Origin: Actinobacillus equuli
Lineage (GTDB): Bacteria; Pseudomonadota; Gammaproteobacteria; Enterobacterales; Pasteurellaceae
Direction of reading: 5' to 3'
DNA: 64,000 bases
Assembly: GCF_900636745.1 (NCBI RefSeq)
Contig: NZ_LR134310.1
Span: forward strand, 2,100,501-2,164,500
The notes below the pieces were generated by a model, which worked only from the letters and a program-made list of their open reading frames with translations, was not told the origin of the DNA and made no database searches. The position numbers and the translations under genes are program-made. Below, in pieces: positions 8,048 through 17,536 of the stretch. Each line of letters opens with the position of its first letter. The stretch's first letter is position 1.

Positions 8048-9940
8048 TTACTCGCCTAAACCCGCAGCAATCGCCGCACCGATACCGTCAATCGCTTTTT
8101 GGGCGTCATCACCGGTTGCCACGAAACGTAAGCGGTGACCTTTTACGACGCCCAGTGCCACAATTTTCATTAAACTTTTCGCACTGACTAATTGGCTGTC
8201 TCGATCTAAGTTTTGCACAACGATAGTCGCATTATATTTTTTCACTTCGTTGACTAACACCGCACTTGGGCGAGCGTGTAAACCATGTTCGTTTTGAATT
8301 ACGAATGTACCTTCTACTTGGCCTTCTACCGCAGGTTCAGAAGCGGTAGAATTTGCAGAATTTTTTGCAGATTCAACCGCTTGCGGTTGTGCTGCGCCTT
8401 CAATCGTATCTTCAACCGCAGGGACAAATGACACGCTTTCGCCTAAACCTTCTACGAATGCTTTTGCTAATGCTTCGATCGCTTGTTGAGCGTCTTCACC
8501 CTCCGCCACAAAACGTAAACGATGTGCTTGGCTTGCACCTAACGCCACCACTTTCATTGTGCTTTTCGCATTCGCCGGCGCAGTGCCACGATCTAAGTTT
8601 TCCACGGTCACTTTTGCCGCAAACGGTTTTAAAGTTTGCACTAATACCGCACTTGGGCGAGCGTGTAAACCATTGTCGTTACGTACGGTGAAAGTACCGA
8701 TAACCTGACCCGCAGCCGGTTGCTCGGAAACGGTCGTATTTGCAGAATTTTTTGCAGATTCAACCGCTTGCGGTTGTGCTGTGCCTTCAATCGTATCTTC
8801 AACCGCCGGTACGAATGAAACGCTTTCGCCTAAGCCTTCTACGAATGCTTTTGCCAATGCTTCGATCGCTTGTTGAGCGTCTTCGCCTTCCGCCACAAAA
8901 CGTAAGCGGTGTGCTTGGCTTGCGCCTAATGCCACTACTTTCATTGTGCTTTTTGCATTCGCCGGTGCAGTACCGCGATCTAAGTTTTCTACCGTTACTT
9001 TTGCTGCAAACGGTTTTAAGGTTTGCACTAATACTGCACTTGGACGAGCGTGTAAGCCGTTGTCGTTACGTACGGTAAATGTGCCGATAACTTGTTGGCT
9101 GGTTTGTTCTGTTGCCGTTGAGCTTACTGCTGAAACTGCATTTTCATTTACGCCAAAGAGTGCAACGATTTGTGCAGCAGACGCTGTGGTTAATTGTTTG
9201 CGAATATCGGTATTTAATAAACGTGCGATAAGCGCAGAAAGTGTATTATCCGCTGCGGCGATAGTGACTAAAGTCTGTCCTTGTTGGTTACGTGCCACTG
9301 CAAAACCGTTCGCTTGGTTACCGTTTGCAGAGTCAGTTACAAAAAGATTGTTACCTAAGTTAAGAGGAGTGCTTGCAACCACATCGCTAATAAATGCTTG
9401 TGTTACATAGCCTTTTTCTTGAAGTTTTGCCGCATTAATGGCAGAAAGTGTAATAAGACTTGCAGAATCGATATTTAATGAAATCGTTTCTTCTGAAATA
9501 ACAGGAAGTGATTTTTTACCGCTTAACACTGCAGCAAATTCTTCGACATCTTGCGTTTTAGCTAAGGTCGCAGCCGCTTCTTCATCACTTAATACGCCGG
9601 TTAATTGACGAAGGAGAGCTAAATGTTCGTCAGATTTTGCCGCAATACCAATCACGACATAGGCTTTATTGCCTTCGCCCCATTCCACACCTTGTGGGAA
9701 TTGATAAATTTGTACACCGGTATTTTGTACAAGGTGGCGAGTGTCTAATGTGCCGTGAGGAATGGCAATACCATTACCAAGGAAAGTCGAGGTTTGCGTT
9801 TCACGGGCTAACATTCCCGCTTCGTAGCCTTCCGCAACATTACCATTTGCTACAAGACCTGCAGCAACAAGCTTGATCGCTTCTTCTTTGTTGCTGGCAG
9901 TACCATTTAAACGGATATTTTGTGCCGATAAATTTAGCAT
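8048..9940 (-). CDS. fruB: PTS fructose EIIA-HPr fusion (diphosphoryl transfer protein) with three HPr domains
   Basis: FruB passes phosphate from enzyme I to FruA. The 630-residue protein is far longer than E. coli FruB (376). EIIA occupies about 1-145 with phospho-His62 in IAIPHG. A central linker domain follows (about 155-275). Three HPr domains then lie in tandem, each with GLHARPSAV: His297, His426 and His555, exactly 129 residues apart. Copies 1 and 2 are almost identical (RNDNGLHARPSAVLVQTL in both). Copy 3 has diverged (QNEHGLHARPSAVLVNEV). Ala/Glu/Ser-rich linkers join the copies. All three histidines and the KS(L/T)MK(I/V)VALG motif with the regulatory-site Ser are kept, so all copies look functional. 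It is first in fruBKA. Confidence 0.96.
   Translation of the reverse strand: MLNLSAQNIRLNGTASNKEEAIKLVAAGLVANGNVAEGYEAGMLARETQTSTFLGNGIAIPHGTLDTRHLVQNTGVQIYQFPQGVEWGEGNKAYVVIGIAAKSDEHLALLRQLTGVLSDEEAAATLAKTQDVEEFAAVLSGKKSLPVISEETISLNIDSASLITLSAINAAKLQEKGYVTQAFISDVVASTPLNLGNNLFVTDSANGNQANGFAVARNQQGQTLVTIAAADNTLSALIARLLNTDIRKQLTTASAAQIVALFGVNENAVSAVSSTATEQTSQQVIGTFTVRNDNGLHARPSAVLVQTLKPFAAKVTVENLDRGTAPANAKSTMKVVALGASQAHRLRFVAEGEDAQQAIEALAKAFVEGLGESVSFVPAVEDTIEGTAQPQAVESAKNSANTTVSEQPAAGQVIGTFTVRNDNGLHARPSAVLVQTLKPFAAKVTVENLDRGTAPANAKSTMKVVALGASQAHRLRFVAEGEDAQQAIEALAKAFVEGLGESVSFVPAVEDTIEGAAQPQAVESAKNSANSTASEPAVEGQVEGTFVIQNEHGLHARPSAVLVNEVKKYNATIVVQNLDRDSQLVSAKSLMKIVALGVVKGHRLRFVATGDDAQKAIDGIGAAIAAGLGE
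8321..8707 (-). repeat. Second copy of a 387-bp tandem repeat (HPr domain 2 of FruB)
   Basis: Encodes FruB residues 412-540, HPr plus linker. It is nearly identical to the copy at 8708-9094, differing mainly at third codon positions and in the last part of the linker. The shared period is 387 bp (129 codons). Confidence 0.9.
8708..9094 (-). repeat. First copy of a 387-bp tandem repeat (HPr domain 1 of FruB)
   Basis: Encodes FruB residues 283-411. It abuts the second copy without a gap. The high nucleotide identity makes copy-number change by slippage or recombination likely. Confidence 0.9.
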
Positions 9941-10005
9941 CTGAGCTCCTTATTGGATTTAATTTTAAAAATAAAAATATTGCTACATATTGTACCCCAT
10001 AATCT

Positions 10006-10021
10006 GCTAAATCGTTCTAGC
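10006..10021. promoter_or_regulatory. Cra(FruR)-like operator upstream of fruB
   Basis: GCTAAATCGTTCTAGC is an imperfect palindrome (12 of 16 positions symmetric) resembling the Cra consensus GCTGAAACGTTTCAGC. It lies 66 bp upstream of the fruB start, where FruR/Cra represses fruBKA in enterobacteria. Assignment is by motif and context only. Confidence 0.5.
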
Positions 10022-10044
10022 GGATTAAAAAAAATGTCAAAAAG

Positions 10045-10060
10045 TGTGAGCTAGTTCGCA
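10045..10060. promoter_or_regulatory. CRP-like site, fruB side
   Basis: TGTGA-GCTAGT-TCGCA has the CRP spacing of 6 with one mismatch to TGTGA-N6-TCACA. It lies in the middle of the divergent fruB/glgB region and could activate either unit. Confidence 0.6.
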
Positions 10061-10076
10061 TATATTGCGAGAAAAA

Positions 10077-10092
10077 TATGATGTAAATCACA
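10077..10092. promoter_or_regulatory. CRP-like site, glgB side
   Basis: TATGA-TGTAAA-TCACA has one mismatch to the CRP consensus. It lies 32 bp from the first CRP-like site, about three helical turns, and upstream of the glgB operator. Confidence 0.6.
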
Positions 10093-10135
10093 AAAGCGCA
10101 TAGTTTTTCGGCGAGGTTTTTATTTTAATGTTAAA

Positions 10136-10151
10136 ATGCAAACGTTTTCGT
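10136..10151. promoter_or_regulatory. PurR/LacI-type operator in the glgB leader
   Basis: ATGCAAACGTTTTCGT differs at one base from the PurR consensus ACGCAAACGTTTTCGT. It ends 47 bp before the preferred glgB start. Related operators precede the OFA carrier (1753-1774) and glpF (51235-51250). A repressor here would control the whole glycogen operon. The identity of the regulator is inferred. Confidence 0.55.
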
Positions 10152-10198
10152 CAGAAAAGAAAAATAATTTAGAGTGTAAAAAAATGAGGAAGCAAATA

Positions 10199-12484
10199 AT
10201 GACAGCTTATAATTATTCAGAACAAGATTCGTCTTTTATTGAGCAGCTTTCCGGTGGGTATTGCAAAGACCCGTTTTCCTATTTGGGGAGTCATTTTGAA
10301 AATGGACATTGTGTAGTAAGGATTTATTTACCTGAAGCAGATGCCGTTACAATTATTGATGATCAAGGACGATGTTTATCGGAAACGATAAAGATTGATG
10401 ATTGCGGTGTTTTTGTCGCTTTACTTGATTGTTCCGACCCTCATTTCTATTACCGTTTACGCGTTACTTATCCTTTGGGTGAAATTGATATTGAAGACCC
10501 ATACCGTTTTAAATCCTCTCTATTCGCATTAGATAATTGGTTATTATCTGAAGGCACTCATCTTCGACCTTATGAAAAATTAGGCGCTCATTTTGAAATT
10601 CAAGAAAATATTGCCGGTGTGCGTTTTAGTGTTTGGGCGCCAAATGCAAAACGTGTCTCTGTTGTCGGTGATTTTAATTATTGGGACGGTCGAGTACATA
10701 GTATGCGCTTTCATGTAGAAAGCGGTATTTGGGATATATTTATTCCGAATATTGATGCAGGATCATTATATAAATTTGAATTATTAGATAGCCATGGTCA
10801 TCTGCGTTTGAAATCGGACCCTTATGCTTTTGCTTCACAGCTTCGCCCTGAAACGGCTTCGGTCGTTGCCGGATTACCGGATATTGTTGAGGTTGAGGAA
10901 AAACTTCGCCGAGCAAATAATATTGATCAACCGATTTCAATTTATGAAGTTCATCTAGGTTCTTGGCGCCGCAATTTAGAAAATAACTATTGGCTGAATT
11001 ATGATGAAATTGCCAATGAACTCATTCCTTATGTAAAAGATATGGGATTCACTCATATTGAATTACTTCCTATTACCGAATATCCGTTTGATGGCTCTTG
11101 GGGTTATCAGCCTATTGGACTTTATTCGCCAACTAGCCGCTTCGGCTCGCCACATGATCTCCGTTCGTTTATCCGCAAAGCTCACGCAGCGGGCATTGCA
11201 GTGATTTTAGATTGGGTGGTCGGACATTTCCCAACCGATTCACACGGTTTAGTGCAATTTGACGGTTCACATTTATATGAGCACCAAGATCCGAGAGAAG
11301 GCTATCACCAAGATTGGAATACGTTAATTTTTAATTACGGTCGTAATGAAGTTTTCAATTATCTCTCCGGCAATGCGTTGTATTGGACGGAACGTTTCGG
11401 CATTGACGGTTTACGTGTGGACGCGGTTTCTTCAATGATTTACCGAGATTACTCACGTAAAGACGGTGAATGGATTCCAAACCAATATGGCGGACGTGAG
11501 AATTTGGAAGCGTTGGATTTTTTACGCCGCACCAATCAAATGCTTGAGCAAGAAGGTCATGCTGCGGTGACGATAGCAGAGGAATCAACCTCATTTAACG
11601 GCATTACGCATGCGGTAAGCCAGCAAGGCGTAGGTTTTGATTATAAATGGAATATGGGGTGGATGAATGACACGCTCCGTTATATGGCGTTAGATCCGAT
11701 TCATCGTAAATATCATCATGACTGGATGACATTCGGCATGATCTATCAATATAGCGAAAAATTTATTTTGCCGCTTTCGCATGATGAGGTGGTGCATGGC
11801 AAAGGTTCCTTAATTGGAAAAATGCCGGGTGATTGTTGGCAAAAATTTGCGAATTTACGTGCTTATTACGGCTATATGTGGGGCTATCCGGGCAAAAAAT
11901 TATTGTTTATGGGTAATGAATTCGCTCAAGGACGAGAATGGAACTTTAACGAAAGTTTGGACTGGTTCTTGCTTGGTGAAGAAGGTGGCAATTGGCATAA
12001 AGGTATGTTGAATTGGGTTCGAGATCTGAATCGTGTTTATCAACAATATCCGGCGCTTTATCAACTTGATCATGAGCCTAGCGGTTTTGAGTGGCTGGTA
12101 GTGGATGATTGGCAACAATCGGTATTTGCTTTTGAGCGTAAAGCGAAAGACGGTTCAAGCGTGATTGTAGTCAGTAATTTCACGCCGATCGTGCGCCATA
12201 ACTACCGTATTGGTGTCGCACAAGACGGGGTTTATAAAGAGATACTCAACTCGGATGCGGCTTATTATGCCGGTAGTAATGTCGGTAATTACGGTGAGAT
12301 TCTATGCGAGGAAGAACCGTCACACGGCAAGCCTTATTCTCTCAGCGTTTCATTACCGCCGTTAGCCACGATTTTTATTGTGCGCACAGCAAAACCGGAA
12401 CAGGAACAAGCGCTGATTAAAAAGGTAGAAAGCGCATTTAAAAAAACGAAAAACGCTAAGAAAAAAAGAAAAAGTAAGAAGTAG
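10199..12484 (+). CDS. glgB: 1,4-alpha-glucan branching enzyme
   Basis: GlgB introduces alpha-1,6 branches into glycogen. From the chosen ATG it has 761 residues (E. coli 728); the extra length is mainly a Lys-rich C-terminal tail. It has an N-terminal CBM48 module, then a GH13 barrel with [29 protein letters not shown] (nucleophile Asp), IAEEST (acid Glu) and [13 protein letters not shown]. The start at 10199 has GAGGA 8 bases upstream. An in-frame ATG at 10136 has no ribosome-binding site and lies inside an operator-like palindrome. It is first in glgBXCAP; glgX follows after 3 bp. Confidence 0.95.
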   Translation: MTAYNYSEQDSSFIEQLSGGYCKDPFSYLGSHFENGHCVVRIYLPEADAVTIIDDQGRCLSETIKIDDCGVFVALLDCSDPHFYYRLRVTYPLGEIDIEDPYRFKSSLFALDNWLLSEGTHLRPYEKLGAHFEIQENIAGVRFSVWAPNAKRVSVVGDFNYWDGRVHSMRFHVESGIWDIFIPNIDAGSLYKFELLDSHGHLRLKSDPYAFASQLRPETASVVAGLPDIVEVEEKLRRANNIDQPISIYEVHLGSWRRNLENNYWLNYDEIANELIPYVKDMGFTHIELLPITEYPFDGSWGYQPIGLYSPTSRFGSPHDLRSFIRKAHAAGIAVILDWVVGHFPTDSHGLVQFDGSHLYEHQDPREGYHQDWNTLIFNYGRNEVFNYLSGNALYWTERFGIDGLRVDAVSSMIYRDYSRKDGEWIPNQYGGRENLEALDFLRRTNQMLEQEGHAAVTIAEESTSFNGITHAVSQQGVGFDYKWNMGWMNDTLRYMALDPIHRKYHHDWMTFGMIYQYSEKFILPLSHDEVVHGKGSLIGKMPGDCWQKFANLRAYYGYMWGYPGKKLLFMGNEFAQGREWNFNESLDWFLLGEEGGNWHKGMLNWVRDLNRVYQQYPALYQLDHEPSGFEWLVVDDWQQSVFAFERKAKDGSSVIVVSNFTPIVRHNYRIGVAQDGVYKEILNSDAAYYAGSNVGNYGEILCEEEPSHGKPYSLSVSLPPLATIFIVRTAKPEQEQALIKKVESAFKKTKNAKKKRKSKK

Positions 12485-12487
12485 CAG

Positions 12488-14470
12488 ATGAAAATATCAG
12501 TGGGAAAGCCGTTCCCTCTTGGTGCACAAGCGGGTAAAAAAGGCACGAATTTTGCAATTTTTTCAGCAAATGCGACCGCTATTGAGCTGTGTATTTTTGA
12601 TGATAAGGGTGAGCAGCGTTATCCGATGCAGCGTAGCGGCGATATTTGGCATCTGTTCGTTTGCGGCGTTGGGAGTGGCACCTTATATGGCTTTAGAGTT
12701 TCAGGCGATGTCGATGAGCAAAAAGGCGCATTATTTAACCCGAATAAATTGTTGCTTGATCCGTATGCTAAACGAGTAGTCGGGCTACCCGATGCGCATG
12801 ATGAGAAGGCGTTAAGCTATTTTATTTGGAATGACTCACAAGATAATGCTCATCTTGCGCCTAAATCTGTTGTCGTCACCGATGATTTTGATTGGACAGG
12901 TGAAAAACGACCGCATTATTCGTGGGCGGAAACGATTATTTACGAAGCGCATGTAAAAGGCTTTAGTCGTTTAAATCATAATATTCCGGAGCCGTTACGT
13001 GGGACTTATGCAGGTATGGCTCATCCGACATCGATCGCACATTTAAAACGGTTAGGCGTGACGACGATTGAACTACAACCAGTGAGCTACCATGCGGATG
13101 AAGTGCATTTACAGCGATTAGGGCTAACCAATTATTGGGGATACAGCGTTTTAGCGCATTCGGCAATTGATCCTTGCTTAGCTTGGGACCAAGAAGATCC
13201 GATTTCCGAGTTTAAATATTTAGTTAAAACCTTACACCAAAATGGCTTTGAAGTAATTTTAGACGTGGTTTATAACCATACGGTGGAAGCCGGCAAAGAC
13301 GGTATGACGATCTGCCAAAGAGGAATTGATAACCAAAGCTATTATTGGCTGGACGAACAAGGTGAATACCGCAATTGGACAGGGTGTGGCAACGCATTAA
13401 ATTTAGCTCATCCGATGGTATGCCAATGGGCAATCGATAGCTTAGTGTACTGGGTGGAAGAATGCCATATTGATGGTTTTCGTTTTGATTTAGCGACAAC
13501 ATTAGGACGAACCCCTTCTTTCTCAAATATTGCGCCGCTGTTTGAAAAAATCAAACAGACACCGGCATTGCAACAGATTAAGTTAGTTGCGGAGCCTTGG
13601 GATATTGGCCCGGAAGGCTATCAAGTCGGGCATTTTCCGGCAGGATTTGCCGAATGGAACGATAAATACCGTACCACAATGCGCAGCTTTTTCTTAGGTG
13701 AAAGCGGCAACTTAGCCGAATTTGCCCGTCGTTTAGCTGGAAGTGACGACTTATATTGGCAATATGCGCCTTCTAAAAGTATTAACTACTTCGCCTCTCA
13801 TGACGGTTTTACCTTACAAGATCTCGTGAGTTATAACAAAAAACATAATCAGCCAAATGGCGAACAAAACCGAGACGGTGATGAACATAATTATAGTAAT
13901 AATCATGGTGTGGAAGGGGATACGGATAACGAATTGGTAAATATTTTGCGAGATCAGACCGCTTGTAGTTTGCTTGCGATACTGTTTCTCTCAAATGGCG
14001 TACCTATGTTACGTGCCGGCGATGAGTTGGGACATTCGCAAAAAGGCAACAATAACAGCTATTGCCAAGATAATGAAACGACTTGGATTAATTGGCAGCA
14101 AGCGAATGATAAACGTATCGGCTATGTCGCCAAGTGGATTGATTTACGTAAACAAATTTCGTTGCTTTCCCACCAAAGTCATTGGTGGACGGAAAATGAC
14201 GTGCAATGGTTTTCCGCATACGGTGAGATTATGCAGGTGGATGATTGGCATAATGACTCACTCAAAGCATTACAAATTCTTCTTCAAGAACAATGGCTTA
14301 TCTTAATTAATGCCAAAAAAGATAAGCAACAATTTTTCTTACCTCAAGGCAAATGGCATTTTTACCTTGGAAAAGAAACGGCAACTTTGATAGCGGATGC
14401 GCAGGCGGTTACTCTTCAACTGGAACAGATGGGAGTATGCGTGCTTCAAAGGAAATTAGGCTCACATTAG
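12488..14470 (+). CDS. glgX: Glycogen debranching enzyme
   Basis: GlgX hydrolyses the alpha-1,6 linkages of the short limit-dextrin branches left by phosphorylase. Its 660 residues match E. coli GlgX (657). An N-terminal CBM48-like domain (FPLGAQAGKKGTNFAIFSA) precedes a GH13 barrel with VILDVVYNHT, IDGFRFDLATTLGR (nucleophile), KLVAEPWDIGPEGYQ (acid) and NYFASHDGFTLQDLVSYNKKHN. It starts 3 bp after the glgB stop, so translation is probably coupled. Together with GlgP it mobilises stored glycogen. Confidence 0.96.
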   Translation: MKISVGKPFPLGAQAGKKGTNFAIFSANATAIELCIFDDKGEQRYPMQRSGDIWHLFVCGVGSGTLYGFRVSGDVDEQKGALFNPNKLLLDPYAKRVVGLPDAHDEKALSYFIWNDSQDNAHLAPKSVVVTDDFDWTGEKRPHYSWAETIIYEAHVKGFSRLNHNIPEPLRGTYAGMAHPTSIAHLKRLGVTTIELQPVSYHADEVHLQRLGLTNYWGYSVLAHSAIDPCLAWDQEDPISEFKYLVKTLHQNGFEVILDVVYNHTVEAGKDGMTICQRGIDNQSYYWLDEQGEYRNWTGCGNALNLAHPMVCQWAIDSLVYWVEECHIDGFRFDLATTLGRTPSFSNIAPLFEKIKQTPALQQIKLVAEPWDIGPEGYQVGHFPAGFAEWNDKYRTTMRSFFLGESGNLAEFARRLAGSDDLYWQYAPSKSINYFASHDGFTLQDLVSYNKKHNQPNGEQNRDGDEHNYSNNHGVEGDTDNELVNILRDQTACSLLAILFLSNGVPMLRAGDELGHSQKGNNNSYCQDNETTWINWQQANDKRIGYVAKWIDLRKQISLLSHQSHWWTENDVQWFSAYGEIMQVDDWHNDSLKALQILLQEQWLILINAKKDKQQFFLPQGKWHFYLGKETATLIADAQAVTLQLEQMGVCVLQRKLGSH

Positions 14471-14506
14471 CGTGATAAATGACACACAACAACGGAGAAA
14501 CAAAGT

Positions 14507-15817
14507 ATGCTTACACAAGAAAAAAACGACTTAACCAGAAACGATATTACTAACGATACGTTAGTACTTATTTTAGCAGGTGGTCGTGGTTCACGTCTTT
14601 ATGAGTTAACTGACAGACGCGCAAAACCTGCCGTGTATTTTGGTGGTAGCCGCCGCATTATCGACTTTGCGCTTTCAAACTGTATTAATTCTAATTTACT
14701 TAAAGTGGGGGTAATTACTCAGTATGCCGCTCACTCATTACTACGTCACTTACAGCGTGGTTGGTCATTCCTACCTTATGAACGTAATCAATATATTGAT
14801 ATGCTACCGGCTCGTCAGCAGTTGGACGAAAACACTTGGTATCGTGGAACCGCCGATGCGGTATATCAAAATATGGCGATGATGAAATCGCATTACCGTC
14901 CGAAATACGTCGTGATCCTAGCCGGCGACCATATTTATAAAATGGACTATACTCAGATGCTGCGTGACCACGTAGAAAGTGGTGCGAAATGTACTGTTGG
15001 CTGTATTGAGGTTCCGCGTGAACAAGCGGTCGAATTTGGCGTAATGGCGGTTAACGATAAATTAAAAGTGAAAGAATTCGTAGAAAAACCGTCAAATCCG
15101 CCGGCAATGCCTGATAAGCCGAATTCATCGTTAGCTTCAATGGGGATTTACGTGTTTGATGCGGATTATTTATATGACGTATTAGAACGTGAAGCCTCTA
15201 TTCCAGGAACTTCACACGACTTTGGTAAAGATATCATTCCAAAAGCGGTAGAAGAAGGCGTGTTATATGCGCATCCGTTTGAACGTTCATGTAAAGGTCG
15301 TAATGCAAGCGGTTCGATTTATTGGCGAGATGTCGGTACGATTGACAGCTATTGGGCGGCGCATATGGATTTAGTTTCGGAAGAGCCGCAACTTGATTTA
15401 TATGATGAATCTTGGCCGATTCACGGACGACCGCAACAAACCGCACCGGCACGTTTCTTCTATAAAAAAGCACGTCAGCATACTTTGGATAATTCATTAA
15501 TTGCCGGTGGTTGTGTGGTCACCGATGCGGAAATCAGTAATTCGGTCTTATTTGCCAAAGTAAAAGTAGACGCCGAAACCGTGATTGAACACACGGTGAT
15601 TTTACCGCAGGTAACGATTGGTAAGAACTGCGTGATCAAACGTGCGGTAATTGATCGTCACTGTACCATTCCTGATGGATTGGAGATCGGTGTGAATTTG
15701 GAAGAAGATGCAAAACGTTTCCGAGTCAGTAAAGGTGGGATCGTCTTGGTGACCCAGAAAATGCTTGATTCATTAAGCGGTTATGAGTCCAGTATAAAAT
15801 TCCATCATACAATTTAA
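14507..15817 (+). CDS. glgC: Glucose-1-phosphate adenylyltransferase (ADP-glucose pyrophosphorylase)
   Basis: GlgC makes ADP-glucose from glucose-1-phosphate and ATP, the committed step of glycogen synthesis. It has 436 residues (E. coli 431). The nucleotidyltransferase domain has LILAGGRGSRLYELTDRRAKPA (about 22-43), WYRGTADAVYQN and YVVILAGDHIYKMDY. The C-terminal part has left-handed beta-helix repeats (SVLFAKVKVDAETVIEHTVI). A USS core lies inside the gene (15022-15030). A hairpin follows the stop, so downstream glgA expression may be tuned separately. Confidence 0.97.
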   Translation: MLTQEKNDLTRNDITNDTLVLILAGGRGSRLYELTDRRAKPAVYFGGSRRIIDFALSNCINSNLLKVGVITQYAAHSLLRHLQRGWSFLPYERNQYIDMLPARQQLDENTWYRGTADAVYQNMAMMKSHYRPKYVVILAGDHIYKMDYTQMLRDHVESGAKCTVGCIEVPREQAVEFGVMAVNDKLKVKEFVEKPSNPPAMPDKPNSSLASMGIYVFDADYLYDVLEREASIPGTSHDFGKDIIPKAVEEGVLYAHPFERSCKGRNASGSIYWRDVGTIDSYWAAHMDLVSEEPQLDLYDESWPIHGRPQQTAPARFFYKKARQHTLDNSLIAGGCVVTDAEISNSVLFAKVKVDAETVIEHTVILPQVTIGKNCVIKRAVIDRHCTIPDGLEIGVNLEEDAKRFRVSKGGIVLVTQKMLDSLSGYESSIKFHHTI

Positions 15818-15825
15818 TCTTATAC

Positions 15826-15846
15826 AGGTGGGCGTTTAGCCCACCT
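15826..15846 (+). other. Intercistronic hairpin between glgC and glgA
   Basis: AGGTGGGC and GCCCACCT form an 8-bp G/C-rich stem with loop GTTTA, 8 bp after glgC. Only a weak T tract follows, and a USS core comes at 15858-15866. It is probably a partial terminator or an mRNA-stabilising element. Confidence 0.55.
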
Positions 15847-15911
15847 TTGGCGCTTTTACAAGCGGTCTAATTTTCTCTCTATTTTACAAATACAAATTAA
15901 ACGGCAACAAA

Positions 15912-17348
15912 ATGAAAATTCTACATATTTGCTCGGAGATGTATCCGTTAATTAAAACCGGCGGACTTGCGGATGTGATGGGGGCTTTGCCTTATGCACA
16001 GCAGCAAGCTGGCAATGATGTCCGAGTTTTGCTACCGCTCTATCCTCAAGTAGCGGAAAAAATTGGGGAAACAAATGAAGTAGTCACTTTAGGTACTTTT
16101 GCCGGTTTAGTGACGATTCGTTTTACTTATTTCAATGGTTTGGGCATTTATCTGATTGATGCGCCACATTTATTCCAACGTTCAGGTAATCCGTATCACG
16201 ATTCCGGTTATGCTGATTATCCGGATAACTATAAGCGTTTTGCTATTTTAGGCTATTTAGGCGCACAGTTATCGGAAGGGCTAGATCATTGGTGGGGAAA
16301 AGCGGATATTTTGCACGCACATGATTGGCAAGGCGGCTTGGCTTGTGCTTACCTGAAAAGTTGGCACAGCCCGGTGAAAAGTGTTTTCACTATTCACAAT
16401 ATTGCCTATCCGGGGCGCTTCCAACCGCATCATTTACCGGAATTGGGTTTCTCATGGGATTTCTTCCAAGCGGAAGGCATGGAATTTTACGGTGAAATCT
16501 CATATCTGAAAGCCGGATTGTATTATGCGGATCGTATCACTACGGTAAGCCCGACTTATGCGGTGGAAATTACCGAACAAATTGCCGGTGGCGGAATGCA
16601 TGGCTTGCTACAAACACGTAAAGCGCAAGGGCGTTTACACGGCGTGTTAAACGGTGTGGACGAAAAAGTATGGAATCCGGAAACCGATGAAAATATTGTA
16701 GCGACATACAAACCGAGCTATATGCACGGTAAGGCGAAAAACAAAGCTGAGTTACAACGTATGTTTAACTTACCGGAAGACAAAGATGCAATGCTTATGG
16801 TCATGGTAACTCGCTTAACGGAGCAAAAAGGGGCGGATTTCTTACTGGACAGAATTGATGATGTAATGCAACAACACGTGCAATTAATCGTCTTGGGTAG
16901 CGGCTCTCCGCATTTAGAATATCTGTTAAACGAGGCTCGTAGCCGTTATCCGGAGCAAATCGGTTTATATATCGGTTATAACGAAGCATTGTCTCATCAA
17001 ATTATTGCCGGTGGTGATGTTATTCTTGTGCCAAGCCGCTTCGAACCTTGCGGTCTAACGCAGTTATACGGTTTGAAATACGGTACTTTACCGCTAGTTC
17101 GCCAAACCGGTGGTTTAGCCGATACGGTGGTGGATAGCCACAAAGACAGTATCGAACAACGTAATGCAACCGGATTTGTGTTCAAATACCCAAGCAGTGA
17201 TGATTTCTTTGAAGCATTCCAACGTGCGGTAAATCTTTGGAAAAAACAAAAGTTATGGTCTAGTGTGCGTCAAAATGCGCTAGCGCAAGATTTCGGCTGG
17301 GCAAGAGCCGCAGCAGCTTATCAGGCGATTTATCAAGAGATTGTATAA
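15912..17348 (+). CDS. glgA: Glycogen synthase (ADP-glucose)
   Basis: GlgA extends alpha-1,4-glucan chains from ADP-glucose. Its 478 residues match E. coli (477). It is a GT5 GT-B enzyme: EMYPLIKTGGLADVMGALP at the N-terminus (KTGGL binds ADP-glucose), ILHAHDWQGGLACAY, FTIHNIAYPGRF, and the C-terminal SRFEPCGLTQLYGLKYGT with the catalytic Glu, then RQTGGLADTV. It is fourth in the glycogen operon, 94 bp after glgC. Confidence 0.97.
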   Translation: MKILHICSEMYPLIKTGGLADVMGALPYAQQQAGNDVRVLLPLYPQVAEKIGETNEVVTLGTFAGLVTIRFTYFNGLGIYLIDAPHLFQRSGNPYHDSGYADYPDNYKRFAILGYLGAQLSEGLDHWWGKADILHAHDWQGGLACAYLKSWHSPVKSVFTIHNIAYPGRFQPHHLPELGFSWDFFQAEGMEFYGEISYLKAGLYYADRITTVSPTYAVEITEQIAGGGMHGLLQTRKAQGRLHGVLNGVDEKVWNPETDENIVATYKPSYMHGKAKNKAELQRMFNLPEDKDAMLMVMVTRLTEQKGADFLLDRIDDVMQQHVQLIVLGSGSPHLEYLLNEARSRYPEQIGLYIGYNEALSHQIIAGGDVILVPSRFEPCGLTQLYGLKYGTLPLVRQTGGLADTVVDSHKDSIEQRNATGFVFKYPSSDDFFEAFQRAVNLWKKQKLWSSVRQNALAQDFGWARAAAAYQAIYQEIV

Positions 17349-17361
17349 CCTCACTTTTCAC

Positions 17362-17404
17362 AAGCGGTCGGAATTTGCAAAAAAATTGCGAAATCCTACC
17401 GCTT
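17362..17404 (+). other. USS-derived hairpin between glgA and glgP
   Basis: AAGCGGT (in a full USS core, 17360-17368) pairs with ACCGCTT (17398-17404). GGAATTT and TTGC-type segments extend the stem inward. Only a mild T-rich stretch follows. The 188-bp gap before glgP could also hold an internal promoter, but no convincing -35/-10 pair is visible. Confidence 0.5.
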
Positions 17405-17536
17405 ATTTTGTAAACAATAGCAATAAAGCAAAATCTTTGTGATTCTCCAGCGATTTTTATGGCATTAACTATAAAATTGTTGTGCTTTTTTACTCGATTT
17501 CCATTTGTTACTTTATTTGTTAGTTAGGAGCTATTC

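Noticed and set aside
8353-9078. Two 112-residue plus-strand frames 387 bp apart (8353-8691 and 8740-9078)
   Set aside because: They are antisense shadows of the two near-identical HPr repeats of fruB; their similarity only mirrors the repeat.
10136-10198. Longer glgB start at 10136
   Set aside because: The upstream ATG lies inside the operator-like palindrome and has no ribosome-binding site. GAGGA is correctly placed before the ATG at 10199.
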